The notes under the pieces were generated by a model, which was not told where the DNA came from, ran no database searches, and saw only the letters and a program-made list of their open reading frames with translations. Of a stretch of DNA of 64,000 nucleotides, positions 27,901 to 36,218 are shown piece after piece. The position numbers and the translations under genes were made by a program. Source of the stretch: Sphingobacterium rhinopitheci (GTDB lineage: Bacteria > Bacteroidota > Bacteroidia > Sphingobacteriales > Sphingobacteriaceae); contig NZ_JADEYQ010000004.1 of assembly GCF_022627575.1 (NCBI RefSeq), positions 59,075 to 123,074 on the forward strand. Direction: 5' to 3'. How positions within the stretch are numbered: position 1 is the first letter of the stretch; each line of letters begins with the position of its first letter.

Positions 27901-28167
27901 ATCGAACGTACAAAGATGAAGATGGCTGGTTTTAGACCACGCTTTGAAGGTCAGGTAACTCTCGATGGCAAGATGAACTTAGGATTTAGACTCGGTCTAC
28001 CACCTTGGGGGATATTTGGTATCCCAATGCGTATAACAGGGACATCGGAGAATTTCAAGGTCAAACTCGGCAAATACATAGAAGAAGATTTAGATACCGA
28101 TATGGATGATGAAGATAAAGCGCTTTATGAAGCTTCATTGGCACAAGATACAGTAAAGGTTAATTAG
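24994..28167 (+). CDS. AsmA-like envelope protein
   Basis: 1057 residues, GTG start. One N-terminal membrane helix (about 12-35) is followed by AsmA-type beta-rich repeats. The N-terminal stretch INGDLQFSDIDVSFFTHFPSLTTSIHDVKLKG is typical, and the C-terminal part (about 930-1030: GKGTLTLDQIEFYNFKLLNTISKATG, then MRITGTSENFKVKLGKY) matches the conserved AsmA C-terminal domain. Relatives form bridge-like structures thought to carry phospholipid to the outer membrane. Its last codons form one arm of a terminator. Confidence 0.88.
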   Translation: MLIKKHLPLLKKIGYFIIGIVAFILIAMVSIPYFFKDQIQSTIKEIANKNINGDLQFSDIDVSFFTHFPSLTTSIHDVKLKGSAPFQDSTLIDVKEISLGIDLSSLFKDKIVLDKFIISEGNINVLVDSTGAANYNIYTSTDTAQDNEVNDNEDSKIAFKLLKLKDINLHYQDASIPLKMEAINLDYEGRGDLTSSIFDLKTNANIEAFTLIFDNEKYVDSKSIHAQLITKINTNNLSLVFEKNDIIINKLPVRFKGAFAFLTNGYHLDFKLKSQESTLSDLLSLVPKGYADWLQDTKIKGSSEVFMNLIGDYIVEENKMPNLSLGLIINDGYLSYKDAKVPLSELNTKVRIDIPQLNPDSLAIDLKQFDFKVAAGYFKTEANIKGIDPMQVQGTVSSALDLGSLYQAIKWPDFSIAGQLELDGQVDGTYSTDTLTYGIRNKKEVYISSIPTFNIKNTLTNGYFKLNTLPAAIEKIAYSLEAVATDNKIQNAKIALKDIDIKALNNYIKGYANIKDFQNMSLDANVQADINLADIKQVYPLDSVDIAGNVFVNIISQGYMDLKKNIIPETSATITMKNGYYKLWSYPIPLEQINVETYINSKTGSLKDLSIQILPISFTLAGEPFFLNAEFKNFNDIKYAVRSNGRLNLAPLYKIFAIEGMDIDGYVKTNIDLAGLQSDAMQGRYSRLKNNGTIEIGNINVNTELLPQTVQLKSGKFTFRREKLNVDQFLMEYGDNKISIKGAINNIINYLTASTEILKGKFDLKSNSLNINDFMAFDEASLSSTTEATTKGVVLLPDNVDMEFVGQVNNVLYDQIKLKNFKGNLRLKSGQLAMKNTGFELAGMKTNMDINYRPLNPNKAKFDFNVKADNFDIYRAYTEIPLFQEMVTSAKNMRGTVSLDYQLGGLLNDEMSPIMSTIQGKGTLTLDQIEFYNFKLLNTISKATGKESLPKADVKKVKVNTSIKNNVMTIERTKMKMAGFRPRFEGQVTLDGKMNLGFRLGLPPWGIFGIPMRITGTSENFKVKLGKYIEEDLDTDMDDEDKALYEASLAQDTVKVN

Positions 28168-28182
28168 CCTTTACTGTATCTT
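28145..28182 (+). terminator. terminator enclosing the AsmA-like stop codon
   Basis: A perfect 15-bp stem (28145-28159 with 28168-28182) whose 8-base loop contains the TAG stop (28165-28167). The left arm is coding sequence. Confidence 0.85.
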
Positions 28183-28223
28183 TATGACACAGCTACTATA
28201 AGAACTCTACTCTTTATAGTTCC

Positions 28224-28340
28224 TTAAAAATCAAATTCTACAAACCACAATAAGAATGCAATAACCAACACTATTGCAACGACAGTCATGCCTGCTTGAT
28301 ATAACCAGTTAGAAATATTTTTTTCCTTTTTTTTATTCAT
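28224..28340 (-). CDS. small single-helix membrane protein (38 residues)
   Basis: ATG at 28338-28340, TAA at 28224-28226. The product has a basic N-terminus (MNKKKEKNIS), a Trp-Leu-Tyr interface, one hydrophobic helix (about 16-34) and an acidic end. This is the normal layout of a bacterial small membrane protein with the N-terminus inside. It is too short for standard gene calling. The family is not recognised. Size, codon use and helix make it plausible, but it needs expression or conservation data. Confidence 0.5.
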   Translation of the reverse strand: MNKKKEKNISNWLYQAGMTVVAIVLVIAFLLWFVEFDF

Positions 28341-28610
28341 CTTTTTTATTGTTAAGTTGAGGTGACATACAATATCAAAAAACATCGAATGCACTTATCC
28401 ATACAATAAACCCCTACCATAGCCAAAATGTTTACACAAATTGTATTTTTTTTAAGGAAATAATCACTTGTCTCTACCCTCTGCTAACAAAATTTTTAAT
28501 CCCTCAGAATTTCAGTATGCTATCCCTCAAATTATCAACAGAATAACTATTTTAACATCGATTACTTGAGTAATAGCTGTATATTAAAAAAGGCATAATC
28601 ATTTTTTGTA
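28341..28610. other. intergenic stretch with no feature seen
   Basis: 270 A/T-rich bases between the 38-residue ORF and the DUF218 gene. It presumably holds the promoter of the small ORF. No hairpin or longer frame was found. Confidence 0.4.
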
Positions 28611-29123
28611 CTAATAATAAATACCATTGTCTAACAACTGTTGTATCGCTTTTTCTTCATGTTTCATCAGGGAAAATAACTTAGTTAGCTTCAACGTTGA
28701 TTTGGCCGAAAAGAAGATGACAGATTTATGCTTTAACACTGCTTCACATATTATTTTTGCCCTGTTTATATGGAAATCAGAAGTGACCACAACTAATATA
28801 GTTGGATTTTGGGCATCAATAATTTGTTTTGACATAGCGAAATCCTCCACCGTATTTGCTGACATAGGGGATTCTAAAAACATATCTTCAGGAACACCAT
28901 TTTTTATTAAGAAATTTCTTGCATAGTAACTATGAGGTTGAGGAGCTCTATTAAATTGTTCTCCAAATCCTCCAGTACAAATAATCTTAAAATCAGGATT
29001 TAATTTATAAAAATGAAAGGTAGAAATTAACCTATCTTTTGCCAACATGGATAATTCTCCATTATGACTATTGGATGCCCCCAATACTAGAATAATTCCT
29101 TTTATACTTTTCGATTTTATCAT
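28611..29123 (-). CDS. DUF218 (YdcF/SanA/ElyC-like) protein
   Basis: 170 residues, a single DUF218 domain. Visible are the first strand GIILVLGASN, the FKIICTGGFGEQ loop, the NGVPEDMFLESPMSANTVEDF motif (relatives have GIPxxxIxxExxSxNTxEN) and VVTSDFHINRA with the conserved Ser and His. There is no membrane helix, so unlike SanA or ElyC it appears soluble. Family members affect envelope integrity, but no reaction is established. It is a single gene. Confidence 0.85.
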   Translation of the reverse strand: MIKSKSIKGIILVLGASNSHNGELSMLAKDRLISTFHFYKLNPDFKIICTGGFGEQFNRAPQPHSYYARNFLIKNGVPEDMFLESPMSANTVEDFAMSKQIIDAQNPTILVVVTSDFHINRAKIICEAVLKHKSVIFFSAKSTLKLTKLFSLMKHEEKAIQQLLDNGIYY

Positions 29124-29362
29124 TATTGCAAAGATTAGTTAATGTACTGTAGAAAAATTCAACTACAAGGATTAAGAGTTAACATAAAAGTTTCTTATAA
29201 TTAATACGTAATTAATAAACAATTTAGTATATTATGAAGTTGAATACTGCACAAAAAAATAAGATTAACACTTAAGTATAGTAAACAGAACCGCTATATA
29301 GATGATGCCCCTCTTCTATAAAAGAAATATTATTATCACTTTAACAACTCATCTACAACCAA

Positions 29363-30535
29363 TTAGCGTCTAGGCAAAGCAGGAATTGAGATCGCACGCT
29401 TTACAATCTCATCCCCAAAGCGATTGCGCATATCATCCATCGCTTGGTATAAGCGTACTGCCTCTTCCGTATCTTCAAAAAGATTGATCTGTAGGGCTCC
29501 CTGCACCAAATGACTAAAGCGAACACCTATCAAGCGCACCAACATACGCTTATCATACAACTTAGCAAATAGTTCCTTTGCTTTACGAATCAATACAGCA
29601 TCCGAGGAAGTGTATGAAATAACCATCTGCTTACTCACAGTATCAAAATTAGCATACCGCAGCTTCACCGTCACACAACCCGTCAGGCGCTTACTTTGGC
29701 GCAATTGAAAGGCTAATTTTTCGGTCATCCGTACAATCTCACTATTCAAAAACTGCATATCTATTGTATCTTGCTGAAAAGTTTCCTCCGTTCCGATACT
29801 TTTCTGCTCAGAATAAGGGACAATAGGCGAAGGATCTATACCATTGGCTTTGCGCGATAAATCAATACCATTCTTACCGAGTAGATTATGCATCATCGGA
29901 ACAGGAATTTCACTCAGTACCTTGATCGTGCGTACCCCCATTTGCTGTAAAAGTGAAGATGTCTTTTCACCAATCCCCGGCATACGTTTGATGGGCAAGG
30001 GCGCTAAATATAATTTTTCTAAACCATGTGCTACTTCCTTACGACCGTCAGGTTTAGCATCTTCAGTAGCAACTTTACTAATCAATTTATTGGACGCCAA
30101 AGCGTAACTAATCGGAAGACCACTTTCTTTGGTAATCTTATCTTTCAGCTCCACCATAAATTGGCTACAGCCAAAAAAACGATCTACGCCCGTCAGATCA
30201 ACATAGAACTCATCGATACTGGCCTTTTCCATCACAGGCACTGTATCTTTGACTACATCAGTCACCAAACGTGAATAATAACTATAACTATCATAATCGC
30301 CACGTACCACAATAGCTTGTGGACATAAGCGCAGGGCCAATTTCATCGGCATCGCACTATGAACCCCAAATTGGCGTGTTTCATAACTACAGGCCGACAC
30401 GACAGCTCGATCACTCAATCCCCCTACGATCAATGGCTTGCCTATGAAAGCCGTATTTTTTAAGCGCTCTACACTGACAAAGAAAGTATCTAAATCTAAA
30501 TGGGCTACAAAACGTTTGTCTAATTGCTCCTCCAT
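29363..30535 (-). CDS. dinB: DNA polymerase IV (Y-family translesion polymerase)
   Basis: 390 residues. The catalytic residues lie in HLDLDTFFVSVE (first Asp near 14) and in KASIDEFYVDLTG. The steric-gate Phe is in DTFF. The helix-hairpin-helix PGIGEKTSSLLQQMG is near 185 and the little-finger domain fills the last third. It copies past damaged bases with low fidelity. The C-terminus lacks an evident QLxLF beta-clamp motif; LQINLFED near 352 may serve. No LexA box was identified. Confidence 0.93.
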   Translation of the reverse strand: MEEQLDKRFVAHLDLDTFFVSVERLKNTAFIGKPLIVGGLSDRAVVSACSYETRQFGVHSAMPMKLALRLCPQAIVVRGDYDSYSYYSRLVTDVVKDTVPVMEKASIDEFYVDLTGVDRFFGCSQFMVELKDKITKESGLPISYALASNKLISKVATEDAKPDGRKEVAHGLEKLYLAPLPIKRMPGIGEKTSSLLQQMGVRTIKVLSEIPVPMMHNLLGKNGIDLSRKANGIDPSPIVPYSEQKSIGTEETFQQDTIDMQFLNSEIVRMTEKLAFQLRQSKRLTGCVTVKLRYANFDTVSKQMVISYTSSDAVLIRKAKELFAKLYDKRMLVRLIGVRFSHLVQGALQINLFEDTEEAVRLYQAMDDMRNRFGDEIVKRAISIPALPRR

Positions 30536-30629
30536 AGTATTGTTGAAATTAACACTTCAAAAATACTAAAAATTTTAGCAAATAAAATACATTGTGAATA
30601 AGTAGCTAAAAAAAATAGGCTATTGCTAT

Positions 30630-30667
30630 AAAGCAAAAAAGCAAGCTTACGCTTGCTTTTTTGCTTT
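30630..30667. terminator. terminator enclosing the fatty acid hydroxylase stop codon
   Basis: A perfect 17-bp stem (30630-30646 with 30651-30667), TTAC tetraloop, with T6 and A6 runs in the arms. On the minus strand the TAA stop (30647-30649) falls at the loop, so the last codons form the arm. Confidence 0.88.
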
Positions 30668-31291
30668 ATCTTTCTCGGGAAAACCAGAACTAAATATCTT
30701 GTCCCATATAGCTGAACTCACCCCAAAACCTTTTTCAGGATCAGAATAATGATGCAGCATATGATGATCTTTTATTTTCTTAAACCAGCCTGATTTAAAA
30801 TTAGCATGGTGCATGGCGTAGTGACATTCATCGTAGATCAAGTACCCCAAAAGAAAACCTCCAAAAAAAGAAGCTAACGTAAATTCTCCAAAAAATGGAT
30901 AGAAAATAAAATAGATAATAGTAGCCATGGGAATACTTGCCGACAAAGGCATTACTAAACGTAATCTATCTTTTGGATAATCATGGTGGACACCATGAAA
31001 AATAAAATGAATACGCTTGCCCCATTCACTAGTAGGATGGAAATGAAATACCCAACGGTGTAAAACGTACTCTGCTAATGTCCAAAATACTAAACCGTAC
31101 AGAAAGTAAAGCGTAACATTCAGTCCAGACATTTCGCCAATAACATACGATTTATACACAAAATAAATTATCACAGGAATCCAAAATATAAGTGGAACAG
31201 CATAATGTATTTTCGACAACGATTCCAAAAAGTCACTCTTAAACATTCGAGTTGACTCAGAAGAATTGGAAACATAATTTCTTTTAGCCAT
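30647..31291 (-). CDS. fatty acid hydroxylase / sterol desaturase family (FA2H-like)
   Basis: 214 residues from ATG 31291 (a TTG 9 bases upstream is open). An integral membrane di-iron enzyme: the histidine clusters HRWVFHFH, HFIFHGVHH, HYAMHH and DHHMLHH are all present, and four or more helices surround them. Close relatives hydroxylate the fatty acyl chain of ceramides. Sphingobacteria make sphingolipids with 2-hydroxy acids, so this role is likely. Only the family is shown directly. Confidence 0.85.
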   Translation of the reverse strand: MAKRNYVSNSSESTRMFKSDFLESLSKIHYAVPLIFWIPVIIYFVYKSYVIGEMSGLNVTLYFLYGLVFWTLAEYVLHRWVFHFHPTSEWGKRIHFIFHGVHHDYPKDRLRLVMPLSASIPMATIIYFIFYPFFGEFTLASFFGGFLLGYLIYDECHYAMHHANFKSGWFKKIKDHHMLHHYSDPEKGFGVSSAIWDKIFSSGFPEKDKAKKQA

Positions 31292-31619
31292 AAAAAACAA
31301 TCTCTTTAGTTATGATAGTTTACTATTTAATATAACACAAATTTAAAGCAGAATGTTTTATCCACAAAGCGTAAAAGTCATTTTAATGTCGATTTTTGAC
31401 CATATGATAATAAAAGTCAGAAATGAATATTCAAAACAATCGAAAAACAAATTTCACAAATAGAGCAGGAAGATTCGTATAAGGAAAAAGGGGAAATCAT
31501 GGTACTAACCTATAAAAAACTAAAGCTATCTATAATAGCTTATAAAAACATTTTTTGTACTTTTACCATTCTAAAAGATAGATCTTAGATCGTATTTAGA
31601 ATCCACAATAAAGGTTTAA
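31292..31619. other. divergent promoter region, hydroxylase / parC
   Basis: About 330 A/T-rich bases between divergent genes. A near-match to the -7 box (TACTTTTA) lies near 31559-31566, about 55 bases before parC. Nothing else was identified. Confidence 0.4.
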
Positions 31620-34283
31620 ATGATTGACGAGACAAACAATTCGGAAGAAAATAATTTAGATAATTTGCCATCGGAAGACACCGATCAAACGAGCAATACG
31701 ATATCTTTATCAGGACTCTATGAGACATGGTTTTTGGACTATGCTTCATATGTAATATTAGATCGTGCTGTCCCCCACATCAATGATGGTTTCAAACCCG
31801 TTCAACGCCGTATCCTTCATTCGCTGAAGGAGATGGATGATGGCAGATTTAATAAAGCTGCAAATGTGATTGGTAATACCATGAAATATCACCCACATGG
31901 GGATGCTTCTATTGGTGATGCTATGGTACAATTGGGTCAAAAAGATTTACTAATAGACTGTCAAGGTAACTGGGGGGATCCTGTAACAGGGGATTCTGCT
32001 GCAGCTCCTCGTTATATAGAAGGTAGACTTTCAAAATTTGCCAATGACGTTACGTTTAATCCAGATACTACAAAGTGGCAATTGAGCTATGACGGCCGTA
32101 ATAAAGAACCTATTACATTACCTGTCAAGTTTCCTTTATTACTAGCACAAGGTGCAGAAGGTATTGCCGTAGGTTTGGCCACTAAGATTATGCCACACAA
32201 CTTTATAGAGCTTATTGACGGCTCTATACAAGTATTGAATGGGGAAAGACCCAATATTTTCCCTGATTTCCCGACAGGTGGATTAGCGGATATCTCTAAT
32301 TACAATGAAGGACAAAGAGGTGGAAAAATTCGTGTTAGAGCAAAAATCGAAGAACGCGACAAAAAAACCTTAGCCATAACGGAGATTCCTTTTGGCACCA
32401 CTACGGGTGGACTTATCGAAAGCATTGTATCGGCAAATGATAAGGGTAAAATAAAAATCAAAAAAATAGAAGATAATACTGCAGCAGAAGTGGAAATCAT
32501 GATCCACCTTGCTCCAGGTATTTCTCCAGATATGACGATAGATGCACTGTATGCATTTACGTCTTGTGAATCTTCTATCTCTCCCAATACATGTGTAATC
32601 AAGGATAACAAGCCACTATTCATGAGTGTCAATGATATCTTGATAGAGAACACTAATCAAACTAAAGATCTATTACGCCAAGAATTAGAGATTCGTCTAC
32701 ACGAGCTTTTAGAAAGAATATTTTTTAGTAATCTATTAAAAATATTCATTCAACAAGGAATGTACAAGCACCCAGATTATGAAAACTCTGGCGATTTTGA
32801 CACTGTAGTAGGCGTATTAAACTCTTTATTTGCTCCTTTTGCAGATCAATTCTACAGACCTATTACACCTGAGGATTACAAAAAACTGATTGACAAGCCT
32901 ATGAGTAGCATCACGCGCTTTGATATCAAGAAGGCGGATGATTTGATGAAGTCTCTAGAGGATGAGATCAAAGAAGTTAAGAAAAATCTGAAAAACTTGA
33001 CCGAATTTGCGATCAAATGGTTTGAATACCTAAGAGGGAAATATGCCAAAGGTCGTGAACGCAAAACAGAACTCCGCGTATTCGATAAAGTTGAAGCTAC
33101 ACAAGTAGCCTTAGCGAATGCCAAATTATACGTAAACCGTGAAGAGGGATTTATCGGTATTGGCATGAAGAAAGATGAGTTTGTGAGTGAATGTTCAGAT
33201 ATTGATGATATCATCGTATTCCGTGAGGATGGCAAATATAGTGTGGTCAAAGTACAGGACAAAGTATTCGTCGGAAAAGACATTATTCATATCGCTGTAT
33301 TCAAAAAAGGCGACGAACGAACAATTTATAATGCTATATATAATGACGGACCCAATGGCAACACTTATGTCAAGCGATTTGCCGTAACAGGTGTCACACG
33401 CGACAAAGAATATGATATCACCAAAGGTACGAAAGGGTCCAAATTGTTATATTTCACCGCCAATCCAAATGGCGAAGCAGAAGTGGTACATGTACAATTG
33501 AAAGCGAACAGCAAATTGCGCAAGCTTACCTTCGATCTAGATCTTTCCGAAATAGCGATCAAAGGAAAAGGATCTTTAGGTAATATCGTATCTAAGTACC
33601 CTGTGAAGAAAGTGACCTTCAAAAGTGCGGGTGTATCTACATTAGCAGGACGCAAGATTTGGTATGATGATGTTTTGAAACGTCTTAATGCTGATGAAAG
33701 AGGGAAATTCCTGGGTGAGTTCGATGGCGATGACAAGATATTAATGGTCTTTAATGATGGTACCTACGAATTATCAAACTTTGACTTGAGCAATCACTTT
33801 GATGAAAAAATGATACGCATCGAAAAACTGTACCCTGAACATGTATATACAGCAATCCATAAAGATGGTAAGTCGGGTGCGTTTTACGTGAAACGCTTTG
33901 TGTTTGATGACATACAAATCGGCAAACGTGTGTCAATCATCAATGATGAACCAGGCTCAAAACTTGTATTACTGACGAATAATCCACATCCCGTAGTTAA
34001 GATTGACCAGTTTAAAGGTAAATCTCAAACGCCAGAAACAATACAGCAAGAAACTAACGAACTGATAGATATTAAGAAAATCAAAGCCCAAGGTAATAGA
34101 TTATCATTCCATAATGTACAAAAGGTATCTGCCTTAACTCAAGAGATTGATTTAGCAGCAAAGCTTACAAAAATAGAAAAAGTAGAAACTACTGAAACAG
34201 CAACAGAGGATATCAAGTTGGAAATAACAAATCCAGATGATGTACAATCTTCAGATGATACAGGGCAAATAGGGTTATTTTAA
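31620..34283 (+). CDS. parC: DNA topoisomerase IV subunit A
   Basis: 887 residues of the GyrA/ParC family. The DNA-cleaving Tyr132 lies in APRYIEGRLS and the quinolone-resistance region HPHGDASIGD is at 91-100. The C-terminal domain (about 520-800) has propeller-like repeats, but no clear GyrA box, which favours ParC. The ParE subunit is not adjacent here. An acidic, low-complexity tail ends the protein. A shared terminator with msrA lies immediately after the stop. It separates daughter chromosomes. Confidence 0.9.
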   Translation: MIDETNNSEENNLDNLPSEDTDQTSNTISLSGLYETWFLDYASYVILDRAVPHINDGFKPVQRRILHSLKEMDDGRFNKAANVIGNTMKYHPHGDASIGDAMVQLGQKDLLIDCQGNWGDPVTGDSAAAPRYIEGRLSKFANDVTFNPDTTKWQLSYDGRNKEPITLPVKFPLLLAQGAEGIAVGLATKIMPHNFIELIDGSIQVLNGERPNIFPDFPTGGLADISNYNEGQRGGKIRVRAKIEERDKKTLAITEIPFGTTTGGLIESIVSANDKGKIKIKKIEDNTAAEVEIMIHLAPGISPDMTIDALYAFTSCESSISPNTCVIKDNKPLFMSVNDILIENTNQTKDLLRQELEIRLHELLERIFFSNLLKIFIQQGMYKHPDYENSGDFDTVVGVLNSLFAPFADQFYRPITPEDYKKLIDKPMSSITRFDIKKADDLMKSLEDEIKEVKKNLKNLTEFAIKWFEYLRGKYAKGRERKTELRVFDKVEATQVALANAKLYVNREEGFIGIGMKKDEFVSECSDIDDIIVFREDGKYSVVKVQDKVFVGKDIIHIAVFKKGDERTIYNAIYNDGPNGNTYVKRFAVTGVTRDKEYDITKGTKGSKLLYFTANPNGEAEVVHVQLKANSKLRKLTFDLDLSEIAIKGKGSLGNIVSKYPVKKVTFKSAGVSTLAGRKIWYDDVLKRLNADERGKFLGEFDGDDKILMVFNDGTYELSNFDLSNHFDEKMIRIEKLYPEHVYTAIHKDGKSGAFYVKRFVFDDIQIGKRVSIINDEPGSKLVLLTNNPHPVVKIDQFKGKSQTPETIQQETNELIDIKKIKAQGNRLSFHNVQKVSALTQEIDLAAKLTKIEKVETTETATEDIKLEITNPDDVQSSDDTGQIGLF

Positions 34284-34328
34284 ATAATAATAAAGGGCTT
34301 GAAATTTTCAAGCCCTTTATTATTATTT
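34282..34328. terminator. bidirectional terminator overlapping both stop codons (parC/msrA)
   Basis: A near-perfect palindrome of about 47 bases with core AAAGGGCTTGAAA. The TAA of parC (34281-34283) and the TAA of msrA (34323-34325) lie in its outer arms. The coding gap is only 39 bases. Confidence 0.88.
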
Positions 34329-34841
34329 TTGATGATAATTTTTCAAAAACTTAGTCAACTTAGGCGCAATTACAGCTGCGCAGAATGGATTTTCAGGATT
34401 ACGGTTAAAATAATTAACATGATAATCCTCCGCAGGCCAAAATACAACTGCTTCTTCTACTGCTGTCACAATCGGGTCTTCAAAGACCTCTTCTGCTGTT
34501 AAATTAGCAATAATATTTTCAGTAGCCAATTTTTGACTGTCATCGTGATAAAATACAACCGAACGATATTGTGTCCCTACATCTTCACCCTGACGATTCA
34601 AAGTGGTAGGATTGTGCGTCCTAAAAAAGATACTCAACAATTCTTCGTAGCTAACTTTTTCTTCATCATATTCTATCTGTACGACCTCCACATGATCCGT
34701 TTCCCCAGTACATACTTGCTTATAAGTGGGATTTTCTACCTTACCTCCCATATAACCTGGTGCTACAGAACTCACTCCATTAGTGTTTAGAAAAATAATT
34801 TCAGTACACCAAAAACACCCTCCACCAAACGTTGCTTTCAT
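34323..34841 (-). CDS. msrA: peptide methionine (S)-S-oxide reductase
   Basis: 172 residues. The active-site motif GGCFWCTE places the catalytic Cys at 9 and a second Cys at 12. GYMGGKVENPTYKQVCTGETDHVEVV is also diagnostic. It repairs oxidised methionine using thioredoxin. There is no signal peptide, so it is cytosolic. It ends in the hairpin shared with the convergent parC. Confidence 0.95.
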   Translation of the reverse strand: MKATFGGGCFWCTEIIFLNTNGVSSVAPGYMGGKVENPTYKQVCTGETDHVEVVQIEYDEEKVSYEELLSIFFRTHNPTTLNRQGEDVGTQYRSVVFYHDDSQKLATENIIANLTAEEVFEDPIVTAVEEAVVFWPAEDYHVNYFNRNPENPFCAAVIAPKLTKFLKNYHQK

Positions 34842-34985
34842 ATTGAATATATTTGACGATTATTTATTAAAAAATGAAAATTACAAAACAATACTTACAA
34901 AAACTGCAATATATTTTAAAAAAAGGCTATTTCATTGCAATTTTATGCAGTAAAAATATTACTTTAGGATCAAATAAGCATATTC

Positions 34986-36209
34986 ATGAAAAGTAATATT
35001 AAATATTTTTTCCTATCTGCATTACTATTAACTACTTATGCAAACAAATCCTATTCTCAAATAGATTCATCAGCATACAAACAAATAGTAGATAAAATCA
35101 ATACTGCCAAAACGATTTACGCACCCGATAAAAGAACAAAGTTCATTGAATTATCTGGCGTAAACATCCCGAAAAATGAATACGAGATTCAAAGTACGGA
35201 AAAAAATGCCATAGATTATCTATCCAAAGAATTAAAAAATACGCAGTCGACAATAACATATTCTTTACTTCCAGATTCTACTGTACAAGGAAAAAAAATA
35301 GGTGTTATAAACCTTTCTGTAGCCAATATACGCACCAAACCAGGCCATGGTTCAGAAATGGCAACTCAAGCCATATTAGGAACAAAAGTAGATATCTTAC
35401 AAAAGTCAAAAGGCGAATATCGCGTTCGTACACCTGAAGGATATATCGCATGGGTTCCTACTTCTTCAGTCGCAGCATTCAATGCAGCAGAATTTGAAAA
35501 ATGGAACAATGCGGACAAAATCATTTATACAACAGAATTTGGTAAATCTTATTCTAAAGCAGATAAAAAAAGCCTACGTGTTTCTGACTTAGTTTATGGT
35601 AATATATTGGCTTTAACAAAAGAAACAAAAGGCTTCTATGAAGTAAAATACCCCGACGGTAGGATTGCATTTATTCCTAAAGAAGAAGCTATTTCTTTTG
35701 AAAAATGGGTAAATAGCCGAAAATTAACAGAAGAAAATGTATTATCAAGTGCTAAAACAATGCTAGGCTTACCTTATTTGTGGGGTGGTACTTCTGTAAA
35801 AGGAGTGGATTGTAGCGGTTTTACAAAAACATCCTATTTTATGAATGGTTACATCATCCCAAGAGATGCATCACAACAGGTTCTTGCGGGGGATAAAGTA
35901 GAAATATTAGGTGCAGATGGCAATTTTGACTCTGCTATAGCACTTAAAAATCTAAAACCTGCAGATTTATTGTTTTTTGCAGCTGGAAAAGCGAATAATC
36001 CCAATGCACGCGTTACACACGTAGCATTATACCTAGGCAATGGTGAATTTATCCATTCAGCAGGAACAGTACGTATCAATTCAATGTTGAAGGATGCTGC
36101 TAATTATGATGATTTTCAAACGAGAACGGTTGTTGCTGCACGCAGATACATCGGCTCTTCGGATACACAAATCCAAAAAATAAAAGATAATTCATATTAT
36201 AAAAAATAA
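34986..36209 (+). CDS. secreted NlpC/P60 endopeptidase with two SH3b domains
   Basis: 407 residues. A signal peptide (about 1-24, ending near KSYSQ) is followed by bacterial SH3 domains at about 103-165 and 178-235. A C-terminal NlpC/P60 domain (250-390) has Cys276 in GVDCSGFTK, His345 in VTHVALYLG and His357 in FIHSAGTV. This layout matches gamma-D-glutamyl-L-diamino-acid endopeptidases (YkfC type) that cut murein stem peptides. The epimerase for the released L-Ala-D-Glu lies 9 bases downstream, followed by SusC and SusD. That supports a cell-wall peptide catabolism role. Confidence 0.9.
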   Translation: MKSNIKYFFLSALLLTTYANKSYSQIDSSAYKQIVDKINTAKTIYAPDKRTKFIELSGVNIPKNEYEIQSTEKNAIDYLSKELKNTQSTITYSLLPDSTVQGKKIGVINLSVANIRTKPGHGSEMATQAILGTKVDILQKSKGEYRVRTPEGYIAWVPTSSVAAFNAAEFEKWNNADKIIYTTEFGKSYSKADKKSLRVSDLVYGNILALTKETKGFYEVKYPDGRIAFIPKEEAISFEKWVNSRKLTEENVLSSAKTMLGLPYLWGGTSVKGVDCSGFTKTSYFMNGYIIPRDASQQVLAGDKVEILGADGNFDSAIALKNLKPADLLFFAAGKANNPNARVTHVALYLGNGEFIHSAGTVRINSMLKDAANYDDFQTRTVVAARRYIGSSDTQIQKIKDNSYYKK

Positions 36210-36218
36210 GTTTACATC

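Noticed and set aside
32876..33736. Minus-strand frames of 135 and 123 codons inside parC
   Set aside because: Antisense shadows of parC codon bias, no start signals or motifs.
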